Positions 52,984 through 64,000 of a stretch of 64,000 bases of DNA are shown piece by piece. Under the pieces are notes generated by a model. The model was not told the DNA's origin and did no database searches. It saw nothing but the letters and a program-made list of their open reading frames with translations. Position 1 is the first letter of the stretch. Each line of letters starts with the position of its first letter. The stretch covers positions 722,449-786,448 of the forward strand of contig JAJOZX010001737.1 in assembly GCA_023014485.1 (NCBI GenBank), written 5' to 3'. This stretch comes from Bathynomus jamesi (Eukaryota; Arthropoda; Malacostraca; Isopoda; Cirolanidae). Made by a program: the position numbers and the translations under genes.

Positions 52984-54519
52984 TGCAGAAGTCTTGAACC
53001 ACTTAAAAAATGGCCATTCTTCCTGTCGCAATGGATTATTTTTGTGAATGAAAAGCTTTAAAATGATTATATTTTACTAAATAAACATAACATTAAGAAA
53101 ACAATTGACAATACATTACAATAAGGCATGGAATTTCAGTATACTGTATAGTGTCTCCACCTTTTTCGTGTAAAACAGCGGACAAACTTCTTGGAATACG
53201 ATCCTGTAATTTGTGAAGAAAATGTACAGAATGTTTTCTCAGGCATTGCGCAATGTTCCACGCAGTTCGTCTGTTGATTTTTGTTGTTTTTCTATCTTTT
53301 TCCGCTCTGAATAATCCCATACGGCCTTTATGATGTTGAGGTCTGGACTTTGCGGAAGCCACTCCAGTACTCGTAAAACCCTCGAGTCTACTTTTCTTTG
53401 TAACTACTGTTTGACGACATTGGTAGTGTGCTTAGGGTCGTTGTGCTGGAAAATGAAGTTATCTTGAATTAGCCACCGTCCTGATGGGATACCATGGTGA
53501 ATTAGAATCTGCGTATACTCGTCAACATTCACGATACCTTCGATTCGTATTAGATCACCAACTACAGTCGCAGACCTAGATAGTAGGTCTTCTCACATAC
53601 TGTCTTCTTTTTGTACCAAATAGTTCAAATTTTGCTTTCGTTACACCAAAGCGTTTTTTCCCACTGATTGGCCTTTCAATTCCGGTGTTCTTATACAAAT
53701 TGTAATCTCTTACCTTTATTACTCCAGCGTAGTAAAGGTTTTTTGACAACAACTCGCCCATGAAGGCCACTTTTGATGACGGACCTTCTTACAGTAAATG
53801 AATCAGTTTGAACTCCCGTTGTGTCTGCCAGATCTTGTACGAGTTCAGTGCTAGATTTCCTTCTGTTTCTTAAAGAAGTAACCTTCGAGTAACGTTCATC
53901 CTATTTGCCGAGTTTCTTAAGTCTCCCACTTCTTTTTCGGTCTTTAATCTCTCCCCTATCCTTATTCCGGCGAATTGTTGTTCGAATGCCATGTCTGGAA
54001 ATCCCAGTTTTCCGCGATATTTCTCTCTGAGAATGATGACCGTTTTGGCGTAAAAATATAATTTAAAATGTCTCAGAGTATCAGATATCGTACGCATTGT
54101 AGGGATATCTCTCAGCCGAAAAAATAAAACGCACTTTAGTGATTTAGTGAAAAGAACTTCAAACGATGAGATCATGAGATTGTGAAATGATATTTAGATT
54201 TAAAAATTATAGAAAAGCAGTTAAAATCAAATGAATAACTGTGAGAAAACCCGTGCAGTGTCTGAAGAAACCTTCCCGCAGATTCATCAGAAATTACAGG
54301 ATAGTAATCCAAGAGTGCCAAGTCTGCTTTTTTGCGTGAAAATGGTGATCCCACCAAACATAAAGATTTCACGTAGTATTGTAGTGCAGTGTAAGTTTTT
54401 TCTTTCATGTCGCGTTTCTTTAGTAAAATATTATCATTATAATGGTTTTCATTCGCCAAAATATGTCATTATGACAGGAATATCGTTCATTTCTGAAGTG
54501 GCTCAAGACTTTGGCACGG
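52984..54519 (-). mobile_element. Tc1-type element with terminal repeats
   Basis: GCAGAAGTCTTGAACCACTT at the left and GAAGTGGCTCAAGACTTTGG at the right are inverted ends about 20 bp long with two or three mismatches. About 1.54 kb, starting within 10 bp of the neighbouring hAT duplication. Confidence 0.85.
53095..54170 (-). pseudogene. Tc1-like (DD34E) transposase, broken
   Basis: Three frame pieces. N-terminal IRIGERLKTEKEVGDLRNS and FPDMAFEQQFAGIR (53870-54050). The catalytic start KAKFELFGTKRRQYVRR (53576-53640), where SDES would precede KFELFG. The C-terminus MASAKSRPQHHKGRMGLFRA, RTAWNIAQCLRKHSVHFLHK and LQDRIPRSLSAVLHEKGGDT (53150-53362), typical of Tc1 ends. Stops and frameshifts between all three. 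Confidence 0.85.
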
Positions 54520-54541
54520 TCAAATATGTAATAAGATGAAT

Positions 54542-54576
54542 GGTTTAAAATAATAATAATAATAATAATAATAATA
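54542..54576. repeat. (AAT)n microsatellite
   Basis: About ten AAT units right of the Tc1 element. Confidence 0.9.
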
Positions 54577-54933
54577 TACATGACAACACGTTCATCGTAA
54601 AAGCAATAATTACATTAACTCCGTAACAGTTATTAAAAAGTGAATAATGCAGGTAAGAAAAAAATAGCCTTAACTAAAAGAAATTTAATTATAATTGACA
54701 ATGAAACGTTACAAACGGCGTTTTAGTTTTATTTTTTCACGATGCTAAAAAGGAAAATAGAATTAATAGTAAGTGTAACCTTTTTTATCATATTAATATT
54801 TTAAATCATGACTTAATTATTGTAGAATTTTTTTTTTTAAACTGCTCTATTTATTTAATTAATTAATTATCCAGTTATTCTAGTTTTTCGAAGTTCTATA
54901 ATTTAGTCGTGAATATATATATATATATATATA

Positions 54934-55540
54934 CAGGGCTATTCAAACTGATTCACCTGATTTCAAATGAGAATATTTTTTAATGTTACAAATACAGTGT
55001 GATTTGTGATACATCAACCAAAAGAAAAACTGTCCAAATTTTGTCTCTCACCTCATAAATGCTCTATGTGACTTCCCCTAGTTACATGAGCAACGTCGAC
55101 ACGATAGTCGAATTCCTCCCATACTCGCTCCAGCATGTCCGTTGTCACTGACTCTACGGCAGTAACAATGCGCGGTCGTCCTGTGGACTTGCCTTTACAC
55201 AAACATCCTGTTTCCTCGAACTGCCGATACCACCGACGGATGCTCTGAGCACCCGGTGGATCTGTTCTGTAACGTCGACGAAACTTACGCTGCACTGTGA
55301 CTACCGATTTACAGCTCGAAAACTGCAACACACAAAACGCCTTCTGCTGTGCGGACGCCATTTTCACACTGACTGTTTGTTGCTAGGCTAGGCCACGGCG
55401 TGACTTTGGAGCCCTCTCGCGGTGATCTTGTAAAACTCGGAGATTTCCTCTTTCATGTGGTGTATGCCCAGTTGATGCACGGTTGATAGGTACGGAAGTA
55501 TTCTCAGTTGAAATCGGATGAATCAGTTTGAATAGCCCTG
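54934..55540 (-). mobile_element. Mariner deletion derivative (607 bp)
   Basis: Ends CAGGGCTATTCAAACTGATT and AATCAGTTTGAATAGCCCTG are perfect 20-bp inverted repeats continuing imperfectly into CACC/GGATG. Flanked by AT tracts. The interior encodes one short open frame (55053-55367). Confidence 0.93.
55053..55367 (-). CDS. Intact 104-residue ORF: mariner DNA-binding domain fused to C-terminal tail
   Basis: Starts MKMASAQQKAFCVLQFSSCK and keeps the first helix-turn-helix (VVTVQRKFRRRYRTDPPGAQ, IRRWYRQFEETGCL) and the GRPR motif (63-66). At about residues 71-80 it jumps straight to the family's C-terminus ERVWEEFDYRVDVAHVTRGS, HIEHL and a stop. The whole catalytic domain is gone but the frame is kept through the junction. 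It could still bind the element's own ends. Whether it is expressed is unknown. Contrast 40226-40628, which kept only the C-terminal third. Confidence 0.8.
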   Translation of the reverse strand: MKMASAQQKAFCVLQFSSCKSVVTVQRKFRRRYRTDPPGAQSIRRWYRQFEETGCLCKGKSTGRPRIVTAVESVTTDMLERVWEEFDYRVDVAHVTRGSHIEHL

Positions 55541-55599
55541 TGTATATATATATATATATATATACACACACTGTGTGTATATTTGAGGGAGGTTGGGGG

Positions 55600-55781
55600 G
55601 GGGGTAACCGCTTTAGTGACGGGGAAGGCGTATGAAGGAGGGCACCTACAGCTGTACTTAGGATCCGAACCACGGGTCTCTGCATCGTTTGGACGCAGAG
55701 AACGGTCACCCATTCAATTACTTTCCAGATACAGTTTTGCTTAACTTCGCTGATTTATGGAAAGTGGTGTTGTAACAATGG

Positions 55782-55785
<4 letters not shown>
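55600..55785 (-). mobile_element. 5S-rRNA-headed SINE, copy 3
   Basis: Read leftward: AATCAGCGAAGTTAAGCAAA, GTAATTGAATGGGTGACCGT, TCTCTGCGTCC, then GGTTCGGATCCTAAGTACAG and TGCCCTCCTTCATACGCC. The 5S-like boxes match better than the tail. It ends against a (G)n run and, at its head, against the AT tract at 55785. Confidence 0.8.

Positions 55786-55849
<64 letters not shown>
55785..55849. repeat. (AT)n microsatellite
   Basis: About 65 bp of AT alternation between the 5S-like SINE and the hAT at 55850. Confidence 0.97.
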
Positions 55850-55852
<3 letters not shown>

Positions 55853-57126
55853 TGATGTAGGTCACATCCGCATCCGCGGAACATCCGCACATTTTCTCGC
55901 ATCCGCATCCGCACTTTGGACTGCGGATGTCGTGCGGATGTGGACCGTTGAGATAAAATGTCATTAATAAGCGGAAATTATCAAATTCTACTATATTAAT
56001 AGAACTAGTTCATTGTGCGCAAAAGTGATGCAAGCGACAAGACGAGAGGCTGTTCTTGTATGAAGTTACTCTCTTGCAACCTACTTAGATCCACGTTACA
56101 AAGCTAAGTTATTTTCACCTAGTACATTAGAACGAGTTAAATCATCACTTGGCAAAGCAGTTGAAGAGCTTCAATCTCTTGAATCTGTCGCTTCGCCACC
56201 CACCAAAAGAATAAAAGTTTCAGTGACAGAACCAACACCTTCAACGAGCAAATCTATCACAGAATCTCTCTCTCAGTTTCTTGAGTCAAGCAGCAATGAC
56301 GAGACCTACGCGATGTCAAAAGATGTAGTAAAAATGATCGAGAGCTATCACCAAGAAAAACGCCTGGCTGCATGTGACAATCCTATTAGTTGGTGGAAAA
56401 ATACGCAGAATATCTATCCATACTTGAGTAAACTTGCAAGGAAACATTTAGCCTGTCCTCCAACAAACGTACCAAGCGAGAGATTATTTAGCAGTGCTGG
56501 ATTAATATATGATGAAAAGAGAAACAGACTGGCAGCAGAAAAGGCAGAAAAATTAATGTTCCTTAAGCATAACCTTCCTATAATTAAGTTTGAACATTAA
56601 ACGATGAACATCTTAGTTTACTTTATTTTAATTACTCATTTATAAATATGCCTAATAAAACTTTAAACTTAATATAAATAGTTATCAAGATAATTAAAGA
56701 TCTCTTTCTATAAGGGTGGAGGTTGGGGAAAGAGGTCGGTGGGGGTGCATTTGAGTTGGGTTCACGTCCCGCATCCTGGTAACACAATTATGGTTTCTAA
56801 TTGTGGCTGAAACTCAACAAAATATAACGAATTTATTTGCAGACGAATTCACTAATTGATTTCTATATTAGTTAGATGCTTGATATTATTTTATATGTTC
56901 AGAGAAAAGTACAGCAATTATTGTACAATTAATCAATTATACTACATTATAGCTACAGCTCTCTCTATATAATAACTTATTATATACGTTAAACACAACA
57001 AATCTCGAATATATCCTAAAAAATAACGAAAATGTAGACATCCGCATCCGCATCCGCGGATGTTGAAATCAAACATCCTCATCCGCATCCGCGGATGTGA
57101 AAAAAATGACATCCGTTACATTACTA
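55850..57126 (+). mobile_element. hAT element with CATCCG arrays
   Basis: Ends TAGTGATGTAGGTCACATCC and (reverse complement of the right end) TAGTAATGTAACGGATGTCA are similar. Dense CATCCGCATCCGC/GCGGATG words lie inside both ends (55865-55935 and 57040-57095). It sits within AT tracts so a duplication is not readable. It keeps only the 3' part of a transposase gene. Confidence 0.85.
56066..56600 (+). pseudogene. hAT transposase C-terminal half (open)
   Basis: The frame is open from about 56066 (YSLATYLDPRYKAKLFSPST, LERVKSSLGKAVEELQ) through an ATG at 56223 to a stop at 56600. From that ATG: a Ser/Thr linker, then the hAT C-terminal domain NPISWWKNTQNIYPYLSKLA (53-72), ACPPTNVPSERLFSSAG (77-93), IYDEKRNRLAAEKAEKLMFL (95-114) and KHNL. 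No stops, so the dimerisation domain is preserved. The BED finger and catalytic N-terminal half are missing. Similar in layout to, but clearly different from, the hAT-1 C-terminus at 11651-12100. Confidence 0.85.
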
Positions 57127-57332
57127 ATATATATATATATATATAAGCTTATATATATATTAAAGTTCCATTTATGTTTATCAAGTGCTATCCTGTTTTT
57201 TCCTAAATTTTTGCTAGTTTAATTGTAGCTTATATTATTAATTATTAATACAACAGTGAATCCAGGTTAGTTTTAGTTAAATATAGGTTAGGTTATGCTA
57301 TAGGTTTGATTAATGTAGTTTGGTTAGGTTAG

Positions 57333-57335
<3 letters not shown>

Positions 57336-57366
<31 letters not shown>

Positions 57367-57391
57367 ATATATATATATATATATATATATA
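57336..57391. repeat. (AT)n microsatellite with one break
   Basis: Two AT tracts separated by ATTATT. Confidence 0.95.
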
Positions 57392-57869
57392 CAGTATATA
57401 GTACAGTACACGTATATATGGAGAGTTATAATAACATATAAAATATATTGTAAACTACAGTAGAGGATGGATCTACGTTTGATTCTTGATTCACAAAATC
57501 GTAAAGAATCCCGTTGATGTGGCTCCGGTGCCTTCGTAATAGATAAGAAGAAGAAGCAGTGCTTGTATGATTCGACTGTGGTCACTGTATTTAGAGATCT
57601 ACGAGACAACAGTTGTCAATTCGTGTTCGAAAATTGTTGTTAATATAACTAATAATAAAGAAAGATGCCGAAAAAGTTTTCACACAATCGAAATTGCATT
57701 AATGAATTAAATTAAGAGAGAGAAACATTTTTAATATTTATGATATGGTTCCATAAATAAGCGTATTTCCTCTTGAGTACGGACCTTCCAGACACTAGGC
57801 TAACTTTGGTTTTGCTTCCGCCCGAATTGTTCATTCTGACGAAGTTCGAGCTCGTTGCTCCATCTTAGC

Positions 57870-58145
57870 CCTACGGCTTAAGGTGGAATCCGAACCACGA
57901 CCCACCGCGAGTGGTCAGAAATTACGAAGTCCTCGCCCGGACTCGATCTCACGACCTTTCGATCAACAGCGGCCCAGCGTCTCAACTACTAGGCTACCCA
58001 GGGTGCCCATTTATCCACCAACCAATTTTATTGTATGGAAGGATGAACAGCTGGGTTTGCCGCGCACCGCTTGCCATCACCAGGAATCGAACCCGGGGCT
58101 GAAGATTCGTAGTCAGCGATGCTAACCCACTACACGCATCGAAAT
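57870..58145 (-). mobile_element. Dimeric tRNA-headed SINE, copy 2
   Basis: Read leftward: head 1 has GCTGACTACGAATCTTCAGC (arginine-ACG-like anticodon arm) and CCCGGGTTCGATTCCTGG. The linker is AAACCCAGCTGTTCATCCTT then GGTTGGTGGATAAATGGGCA. Head 2 has GGTAGCCTAGTAGTTGAGAC, CCGCTGTTGATCGAAAGGTC (asparagine-like) and TGAGATCGAGTCCGGGC. The tail is CGTGGTTCGGATTCCACCTT. More complete than copy 1 at 2556. Confidence 0.85.
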
Positions 58146-59345
58146 ATATCTTTTAAAGATGAGAGGAGTTCCTTTCCTCGCGTATAATAAGTCTATTAAG
58201 AGACATTCCAACTGGTTGACGATCTGATTTTGTAAAACAAATTGACAAAAAAGTTCCGCGCATGTGCTTAGCTTTTATATTCCTACTCATTGAAATAATT
58301 TTAATTTTATTTCGTGTCTTATTAAACTTTGACCAAAGTTATGCGGATGTGTTAATATTAAAATTATTGGCACTGCAAAGGAAATTAGTTTCATTCGTAA
58401 GACACATCCCTTCGGAACAACCGAAACAACAGTGTACACCGTACACATGGAAACAATGCCGCGCGAACGTCTGCGTGGGCACTCAAACGCGGAGATGCTA
58501 TCTGTCAATTTAGAGTAAATCATTTTTAATTATATTCCGAGACACTGGAGGAGGAGATTGTAAACACCAATTGACCGAGGAAGTACTCCGGGCGAGGGTG
58601 AAGCGTTTGGCGGGAGACAGGGACTGCTGGAACTTCCGTTTCTCCCGTCAGTGTTCCTTTTAGCTGATCTTTTTCCGTGTCTCATCTACACTGTGAGCAG
58701 TCCAACATGCTCGCAAACGCGCGCTTCTCACTCTATTCTTCGCTACACATACACGCATTTTACACACTACATAATCTTCTAAAAAAAAGGCATTATGAGC
58801 CTCGGAGACCTTGATTTTGGTTCTCCTCTTCTTACATAGGTGGAGTGGGGGCATTATTTCCAGTAACTGAACGGCATTTGGTCAGGGACACTAGCATCGG
58901 GTGCTCGCTTTGGCCCCTCCTTCCTACAGAAAAATAATATTTCTTCAGTTACAAATTACAATGAAGTTAAACAGTGATAACAGGCAATCTCATACCTCTC
59001 CCATGTTTAGAGATTTGAAAATTTTGAAACTAAATGATTTTGTATAAACTAAATGTCGGTATCATTATGTACGAAATTGATAATAACAGAAACTATATTT
59101 TGTCCATTCACAAGGCGATTACTCCGCATCAAACCAACCATAATCATAATACAAGCTTAGCCTTCCCAATAATTTTATACACGAACCAGATTATTTAATG
59201 CAAATTGCAGAAAATGCTCTCTCCTACAAAAGCAGATATATGGAACTCTATAGTTATGAATGTCGGGCAAACACCATCATTAATTTCGTTTCACAAATCA
59301 CTAAGCAACACTTTATTAACGCCTATTAATTTACAACATCCCAGT

Positions 59346-59370
<25 letters not shown>
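58146..59370. other. No gene supported
   Basis: Reading frames at 58262-58523 and 58660-58854 match nothing I know and lack context. A short AT tract ends the segment at 59350-59376. Confidence 0.5.
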
Positions 59371-59376
<6 letters not shown>

Positions 59377-59379
<3 letters not shown>

Positions 59380-60635
59380 GTCATCCCATAAGTAATGTCG
59401 TTTTTTAGATCGGAATTTGAAGGACAAAAAAAAACTCAACTGAAACTTTTTAATCTAGTATATATTTTCCATCGGAATCAGACACTCTGCCAACGTCCTA
59501 CAAGCTTTTCAATGCCATGTTTATAAAATTCAGGCAGTTTGAGGCAAAAAACCTACAAAGACTGGTGTGCAGGTCATCTAAAGAAGTATACTGTTTCTCG
59601 TCAAGATAGTTTTGCAGACTCCTGAAGAGATGATAATCTGAAGGCGCAAGGTCTGGAGAATTGGAGGATGTGGAAGTTTTTCCCACCCAAGCTCCTCAAT
59701 TTTTGCAGAAGTGATCCGAGCGGTATGAGGACGTGCGTTGTCGTGGTAGAACACGATTCCTTTCCGATTAACCAAAGAAGGTCTCTTTTCTTTTAGTGCA
59801 GTGTTCAATCGATCCTGTTGTTGACAGTAGACTTGAGCGGTGATTGTTTGGTTGTGTGGTAAGGTTTCAAAGTCTATTACACCACCTTTATCCCACCTTC
59901 CGAGGGTGAAGATTTGGTTTTGGCTGTGGTGTCGCTGGTTCTCCGGCACAAACCCATTGTCGACGGCGCTTAACATTCTGGTACAGTATCCACTTTTCAT
60001 CACCAGTCACGAAACGATGCAAAAACGGATCTTGGAGTTTACGGGAATGAAGAACTGTGCTAATGTTTACCCGCACCCTCAGATTGTCGGCCGACAATTC
60101 ATGTGGCACCCATTTTCCTAACTTAGGCACTTTCCCGAGTTGTTGCAAATGTCGATGGATGGTGGACGGGGATGAATTGAGTTTCTGGGCCAGTTCTTCG
60201 ACAGTTGTTGAACAGTCTTCTTCAAGTGCGGCTAACAGCAGGTCATCATCAAACTCAGCAGGGCGTCCAGAGCGTGCTGCATCTGTCAATCAGCAGTCAC
60301 CATTCCTAAACTTTTGAAACCATCTTTGACATTTCCTCACATACAGAATATCGTTGCCTGAATGTTTCACGTTGCTTCAGTAGCATTATTCCCTTTTTTG
60401 AATTCGTAAAGCATTATATGCCTGATATTCTCTTCTTATACCGCCATGTTTATGAGGGGTTCACATAAAGCAAAACACACGTCTTCACTGGTTAAGGTCT
60501 GTAAAGTATGTAGCGAAACACGATAGATCTCCTCTTAGATATAACCTTCGGAAAATTTATGCTTAAACTGAGTAGGACTAGTTTAAACTTAATTCATCGT
60601 AAGAAACGACATTACAGTACTTATGGGATGACCTT
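59377..60635 (-). mobile_element. Mariner element with both ends (about 1.26 kb)
   Basis: AGGTCATCCCATAAGTAATG at the left and CATTACAGTACTTATGGGAT then GACCT at the right are inverted ends of about 28 bp with a 4-bp indel. Both sides are TATATA. Length is typical of mariner. Confidence 0.93.
59498..60455 (-). pseudogene. Mariner (DD34D) transposase, broken but with all catalytic motifs
   Basis: N-terminal ENIRHIMLYEFKKGNNATEA (about 60390-60450), KCQRWFQKFRNGDC then an in-frame TGA, SGRPAEFDDDLLLAALEE (60230-60270), VEELAQKLNSSPSTIHRHLQ, LGKWVPHELS, and HRFVTGDEKWILY with the first Asp. A slip near 59950 leads to RKGIVFYHDNARPHTARITS (second Asp) in the frame 59578-60003. A further slip leads to NSPDLAPSDYHLFRSLQNYL (third Asp) in 59498-59686. 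WVPHEL and YSPDLAPSDYHLF are mariner hallmarks. Two frameshifts and at least two stops. Confidence 0.92.
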
Positions 60636-60714
60636 ATATATATATATATTGCCACTTGTAAATGTTAATAAACAAAAAATTGTAGTCCCTTTTTCAAAAA
60701 TTATATGGGGTATA

Positions 60715-61050
60715 ATGGGATGATTCAAAATAATGTAGACACATTTTGACATTATTTATTGTGGATACCATTTGTACTTAATAAACAAAAACTTTACTCT
60801 GTACATAAGTAAGCATGTAAAAACAACATTTAACAGTCATTTTATGTTAAATGTTCAAAATGTCCATCACTTACACGCAAACATGCGGCGCAATGTCCCT
60901 AAACAGATCGGCACCCATTAGTGTTCATATTAGTTGAGATTTTGCATACTCTCCGAACGATCGCTTCCTGTAAGTGTTGCATATTTTGAGGGTTAGTACC
61001 ATTCCCTTTGTTCTTCAGGTATATGCAAAACTGACGGTCTTAAGTTGGGT
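60715..61050 (-). pseudogene. Mariner (DUF4817-type) C-terminal remnant
   Basis: GTNPQNMQHLQEAIVRRVCK and CAACLRVSDGHFEHLT near 60850-61010, the end of a DUF4817-type transposase (RxxxCxxxxGGHFEHL). A possible end GGGATGATTCAAAATAATGT lies at 60717. Only the last third remains. Confidence 0.65.
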
Positions 61051-61799
61051 GCGATCGCGAGTTACATAAACTATATTTTGAAAGGTTCCATTATATTACA
61101 GCGTACATATAATGCGTCTTATTTATCTGTATTTCTATTATTTTAAGGGTGTATCATTTTTTATAATAGAAATTAATTATTTTATTTTCCATAATAGAAC
61201 TTAATTATTTTCCCAATTCTTTTTCTAGTTTTCTATAATTTCTAAGATTATCTCCGTATTTATTCGTAATGACGGGGATGAATTAAATTTTATTTTATTT
61301 TCCATTATTTCTATTTATTTTTTTATTTTCTATCGTAAAAATTGAAATGAATCTCAAAGATTTTGCCTGAAAAGCTTTCATGCTTCCCAACGGCAGATTC
61401 GGATAAGAATGCTCTGATGAGATTATTCGTCAGTATAAAATATAAAATTAAGCCTAAACGCTAACATGGGGGTGTAAACCTTTATGGGTGTAATACTGTA
61501 CATACCTTATGTATCGTATTCTTTTGGAATAAAGACAATTTTTTGTTTTGTTTGTTTTTATTATAGTAAAGACAAAAACAGATAATTAAAAGAGTTTAAC
61601 CTTTAAATTTATAAAAAAGGTACGAGTAGTCAGCGTTTGCTGAATCAGCAAATGAGTACGTGTAAGAGTTTTTAAATATTTTACTGGATTTTTCCAGTTC
61701 GTACAAATTTGTTCAAATTAACATGGCACTAGTTTGTTAATATTAAACAACTGAAATATGTATCCATATTTGAATCCTACTCATACATTACATATTTTT

Positions 61800-62510
61800 C
61801 AATCCAATTATATATATATATATTATTGATGTTCATATTCCAAAATCTTACAAGTACCAAAACCTCAATTTTACCAAACCTATAGAGGAAGTACAAGAAT
61901 TTAAATATTTGGGTCAATTATCACCATCTCTTTGAGTGATGACTCAGACATGAGACAACAGTATTAAGCTTCTATGATAAAGCAAATACGACTATAAGGA
62001 ATTTCCGAATCTGTACGAGCAAACTTAAAGACCCTCTTTCCTCCATTCTGTACAAATATATATGGGCAGCAACTCTGGGTTAATTAGGTCTGGCAGAGCT
62101 CTAAATTTGCTTTATAACCAATCTTTTAGACTTATACACGAGTTACCTTCAGGATGTTTAGCTTCGTAAATGTTCGCCAACCAACCTATCTCGAGCCTTC
62201 CTGCATGAGGTAACAAGACGCGCTCACTCTAGTTTAATGCAAAGAATTAAAAAAATCAGGCAGCCCAATTATCCAAGTTATTCATCATTTTTGCCATACG
62301 TCATCTAAACTATGGACTTCATGGTATGAAAACGTTCGTCCGTAGCTCCACTTAATATCGACATTGCTATTTTTCATTATTTGTATTTCAACTCGTAATA
62401 CTCATATTTTTATTTTATTCTATTTATTTTTTGGTTCAGTTTGTATTATTACTATTTGTCTTATAGACTATTTAGTCTCTGCCAATAAACTTTTTCATTT
62501 ACAGTAAATA
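61800..62510 (+). pseudogene. LINE reverse transcriptase 3' fragment
   Basis: Scattered frames give FKYLGSIITISLSDDSDMRQ, SMIKANTTIRNFRICTSKLK, ILYKYIWAATLG and QSFRLIHELPSG, the region after the reverse transcriptase core of non-LTR elements. It ends in TCTGCCAATAAACTTTTTCA, the same terminus as 30280-30445. Heavily mutated. Confidence 0.65.
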
Positions 62511-62691
62511 ACTGACTAATGTCTAAAGTAGGACACGTTCATGAACGTTTGAAACCTAATCGTTACGATGGCAAAGAAACAACAAATGTGGACTCAATTT
62601 TTTGTACGATTAGTGACAACACTAAAGGAAAGGGAAAAACTTAAAAAAAAAAAAAAATTTGTTTTGGGATGTGATGCTTACGAGATTTTGG

Positions 62692-62716
62692 AATATATAT
62701 ATATATAATATATATA

Positions 62717-62754
<38 letters not shown>

Positions 62755-62761
62755 TATATAT
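62692..62761. repeat. (AT)n microsatellite with breaks
   Basis: Three AT tracts, followed by a (GAT)n run. Another AT tract lies at 62941-62992. Confidence 0.95.
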
Positions 62762-62944
62762 GGAATGATGATGATGATGATGCTGATGTCTGTTCGTTAT
62801 ACCCGCCGAAATGGCTAGGGTAATCTGCACAAATTTAGTAGACACATTAAGGGAGGACCAGGGAAGATTTTAGTAACACACTCGCCCCTCCCTTTTCCCC
62901 ATAGGTTGAGTTTCGGGGAGACTTTTGCTGCACAGTCGCAGTAT

Positions 62945-62995
<51 letters not shown>

Positions 62996-63399
62996 GGGTA
63001 TAAACTCTATTAGGTGATTTAACTACGTATAATGTCACGCATGCGCGAACACATACAATATTATAGAGAAAACACATCTACTCGTCAAAATGGAGAACAG
63101 TTTACTGAACCCTCACGCATGCAACGTTTCGGCAATCATGCTGACCTCCTCCTCCTCCTCGGGCGAAATCCTGATATGCAGAGACGCATTTGGAATGGCT
63201 TTTCCCCGGGAAGTGTAGCATGAAGAATCTTCGCTTAAACTTAATTAGGGATTCAATAAGATGGTTTATGAAGGCTTTAAAAAGACGATGGAGTTAAATT
63301 GAGAAAAATGTCAAACGGCGAAAATACTCGCCTCGCTCGAACGAATCTTTCTTTTTTAGGAGAGCCGGGAGAAGATGCGGACGGCGTGATCGGTAGGAG

Positions 63400-64000
63400 C
63401 TAGTGCTTGCATAATACCGAAAATTTTCAATACCGGTATTTGGAGGCAATTATGCTAATCCCGGTATTGATACCGGTATTATGAAAAAAATAATTTATTT
63501 TGATTTATTATGGTGCCACCCAACAACCCTCCACAAGTCTGAGGGAACTTGCAGTACTCACCATATTTACTATAAATTAATGACAACTCCAAATAGATGG
63601 CATTCTATTCGAAAAAGTTTATACAGTAAATTACTAAATTGTAATAAAAATATTATTTGAATTTTTTTTTAGCATATTATTATACAACTACTGGGGTAGA
63701 TAGAAATTATTAGTATCTAAATATTTATTTCTTAGTTTGATTTTGAAAGTATGCTTTGAGGAGGAAACAAAGAGCATCTAGGGATTGTTCAGATAGACTT
63801 GATCTCAGTTTCGTCAGAAATAGGCCTGCAGCAGAAAAGGCTCTTCTGATTCTGCACTTGTAGGTTTAATTGAAAGCAGTGCCTTGTACAGCTTCTCTAA
63901 ATTCTCACTTCTCTGTAAAGTAACTCCAAGCTTTTAAATTCATTAGTAACATCAAAATCAATGGAATTTTTTTTAGATGCACTTTCCTAGTTTGTCCATT
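63400..64000 (-). mobile_element. hAT element, one end and transposase C-terminus, cut by the window edge
   Basis: A candidate end TAGTGCTTGCATAATACCG near 63401, followed by ACCGGTATT words (63430-63480), is like the other TAGTG hAT ends in this window. On the minus strand 63725-63845 encodes AFSAAGLFLTKLRSSLSEQS and LDALCFLLKAYFQNQTKK before a stop, the hAT dimerisation domain C-terminus. The frame is broken upstream near 63850. The rest lies beyond 64000. Confidence 0.8.

Noticed and set aside
58262..58523. Host gene frames on either strand (also 58660-58854 and 57310-57609)
   Set aside because: No recognisable domain, no splice or promoter context, and lengths expected by chance.

Overview
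This is eukaryotic, almost certainly arthropod DNA. The best guess is a crustacean genome: the CR1 reverse transcriptase is of a type I associate with decapods, there are many long (AT)n, (AG)n and (AC)n microsatellites, several tRNA-headed SINE families, and short TTAGG-like runs. The species cannot be fixed from sequence alone. I found no host protein-coding gene, no functional tRNA or rRNA gene and no CRISPR array. Nearly every long reading frame that makes sense is transposase or reverse transcriptase, and most are broken.

Layout. 1-10,200: a decayed mariner, a 32-bp tandem array, a dimeric tRNA SINE, a fold-back element, a hAT remnant with recognisable terminal repeats, a second decayed mariner, and several SINEs including a 5S-rRNA-like one. 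10,293-23,930: a nested stack of transposons. A minus-strand LINE (LINE-A, with a 2A-like NPGP motif at its N-terminus) is split by an 8-kb hAT element with an exact 8-bp target duplication. That hAT is itself split by a nearly full-length CR1 LINE and by a 630-bp non-autonomous hAT, again with an exact 8-bp duplication. A second, inverted copy of LINE-A sits in the 5' region of the first, and it preserves the undisrupted site of the big hAT. 24,968-32,981: a complete-ended mariner, a LINE fragment, four different palindromic elements, two SINEs and a Tc1 element. 33,000-42,100: microsatellites, two inverted copies of one dead Tc1 family, and a small mariner deletion derivative with 34-bp perfect terminal repeats. 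42,100-50,060: compound microsatellites (one a natural palindrome), a 66-bp unbroken purine-pyrimidine alternation, further SINEs and a second fold-back copy. 52,298-57,126: a hAT with an exact target duplication and an internal 50-bp perfect hairpin, a Tc1 element, a mariner derivative encoding only a DNA-binding domain, another 5S-like SINE, and a hAT with an open C-terminal exon. 57,870-64,000: the second dimeric SINE, a mariner with all three catalytic aspartates but broken frame, a LINE 3' fragment, and one end of a further hAT.

The parts relate to one another as a layered record of invasions. DNA transposons repeatedly landed in TA-rich microsatellites, several survive only as terminal repeats or palindromes, and SINEs with different heads (tRNA-Lys-like, 5S-like) appear to share one 3' tail. 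The most informative item is the five-member nest at 10.3-23.9 kb, because target duplications and a paralogous empty site give its order of insertion directly.
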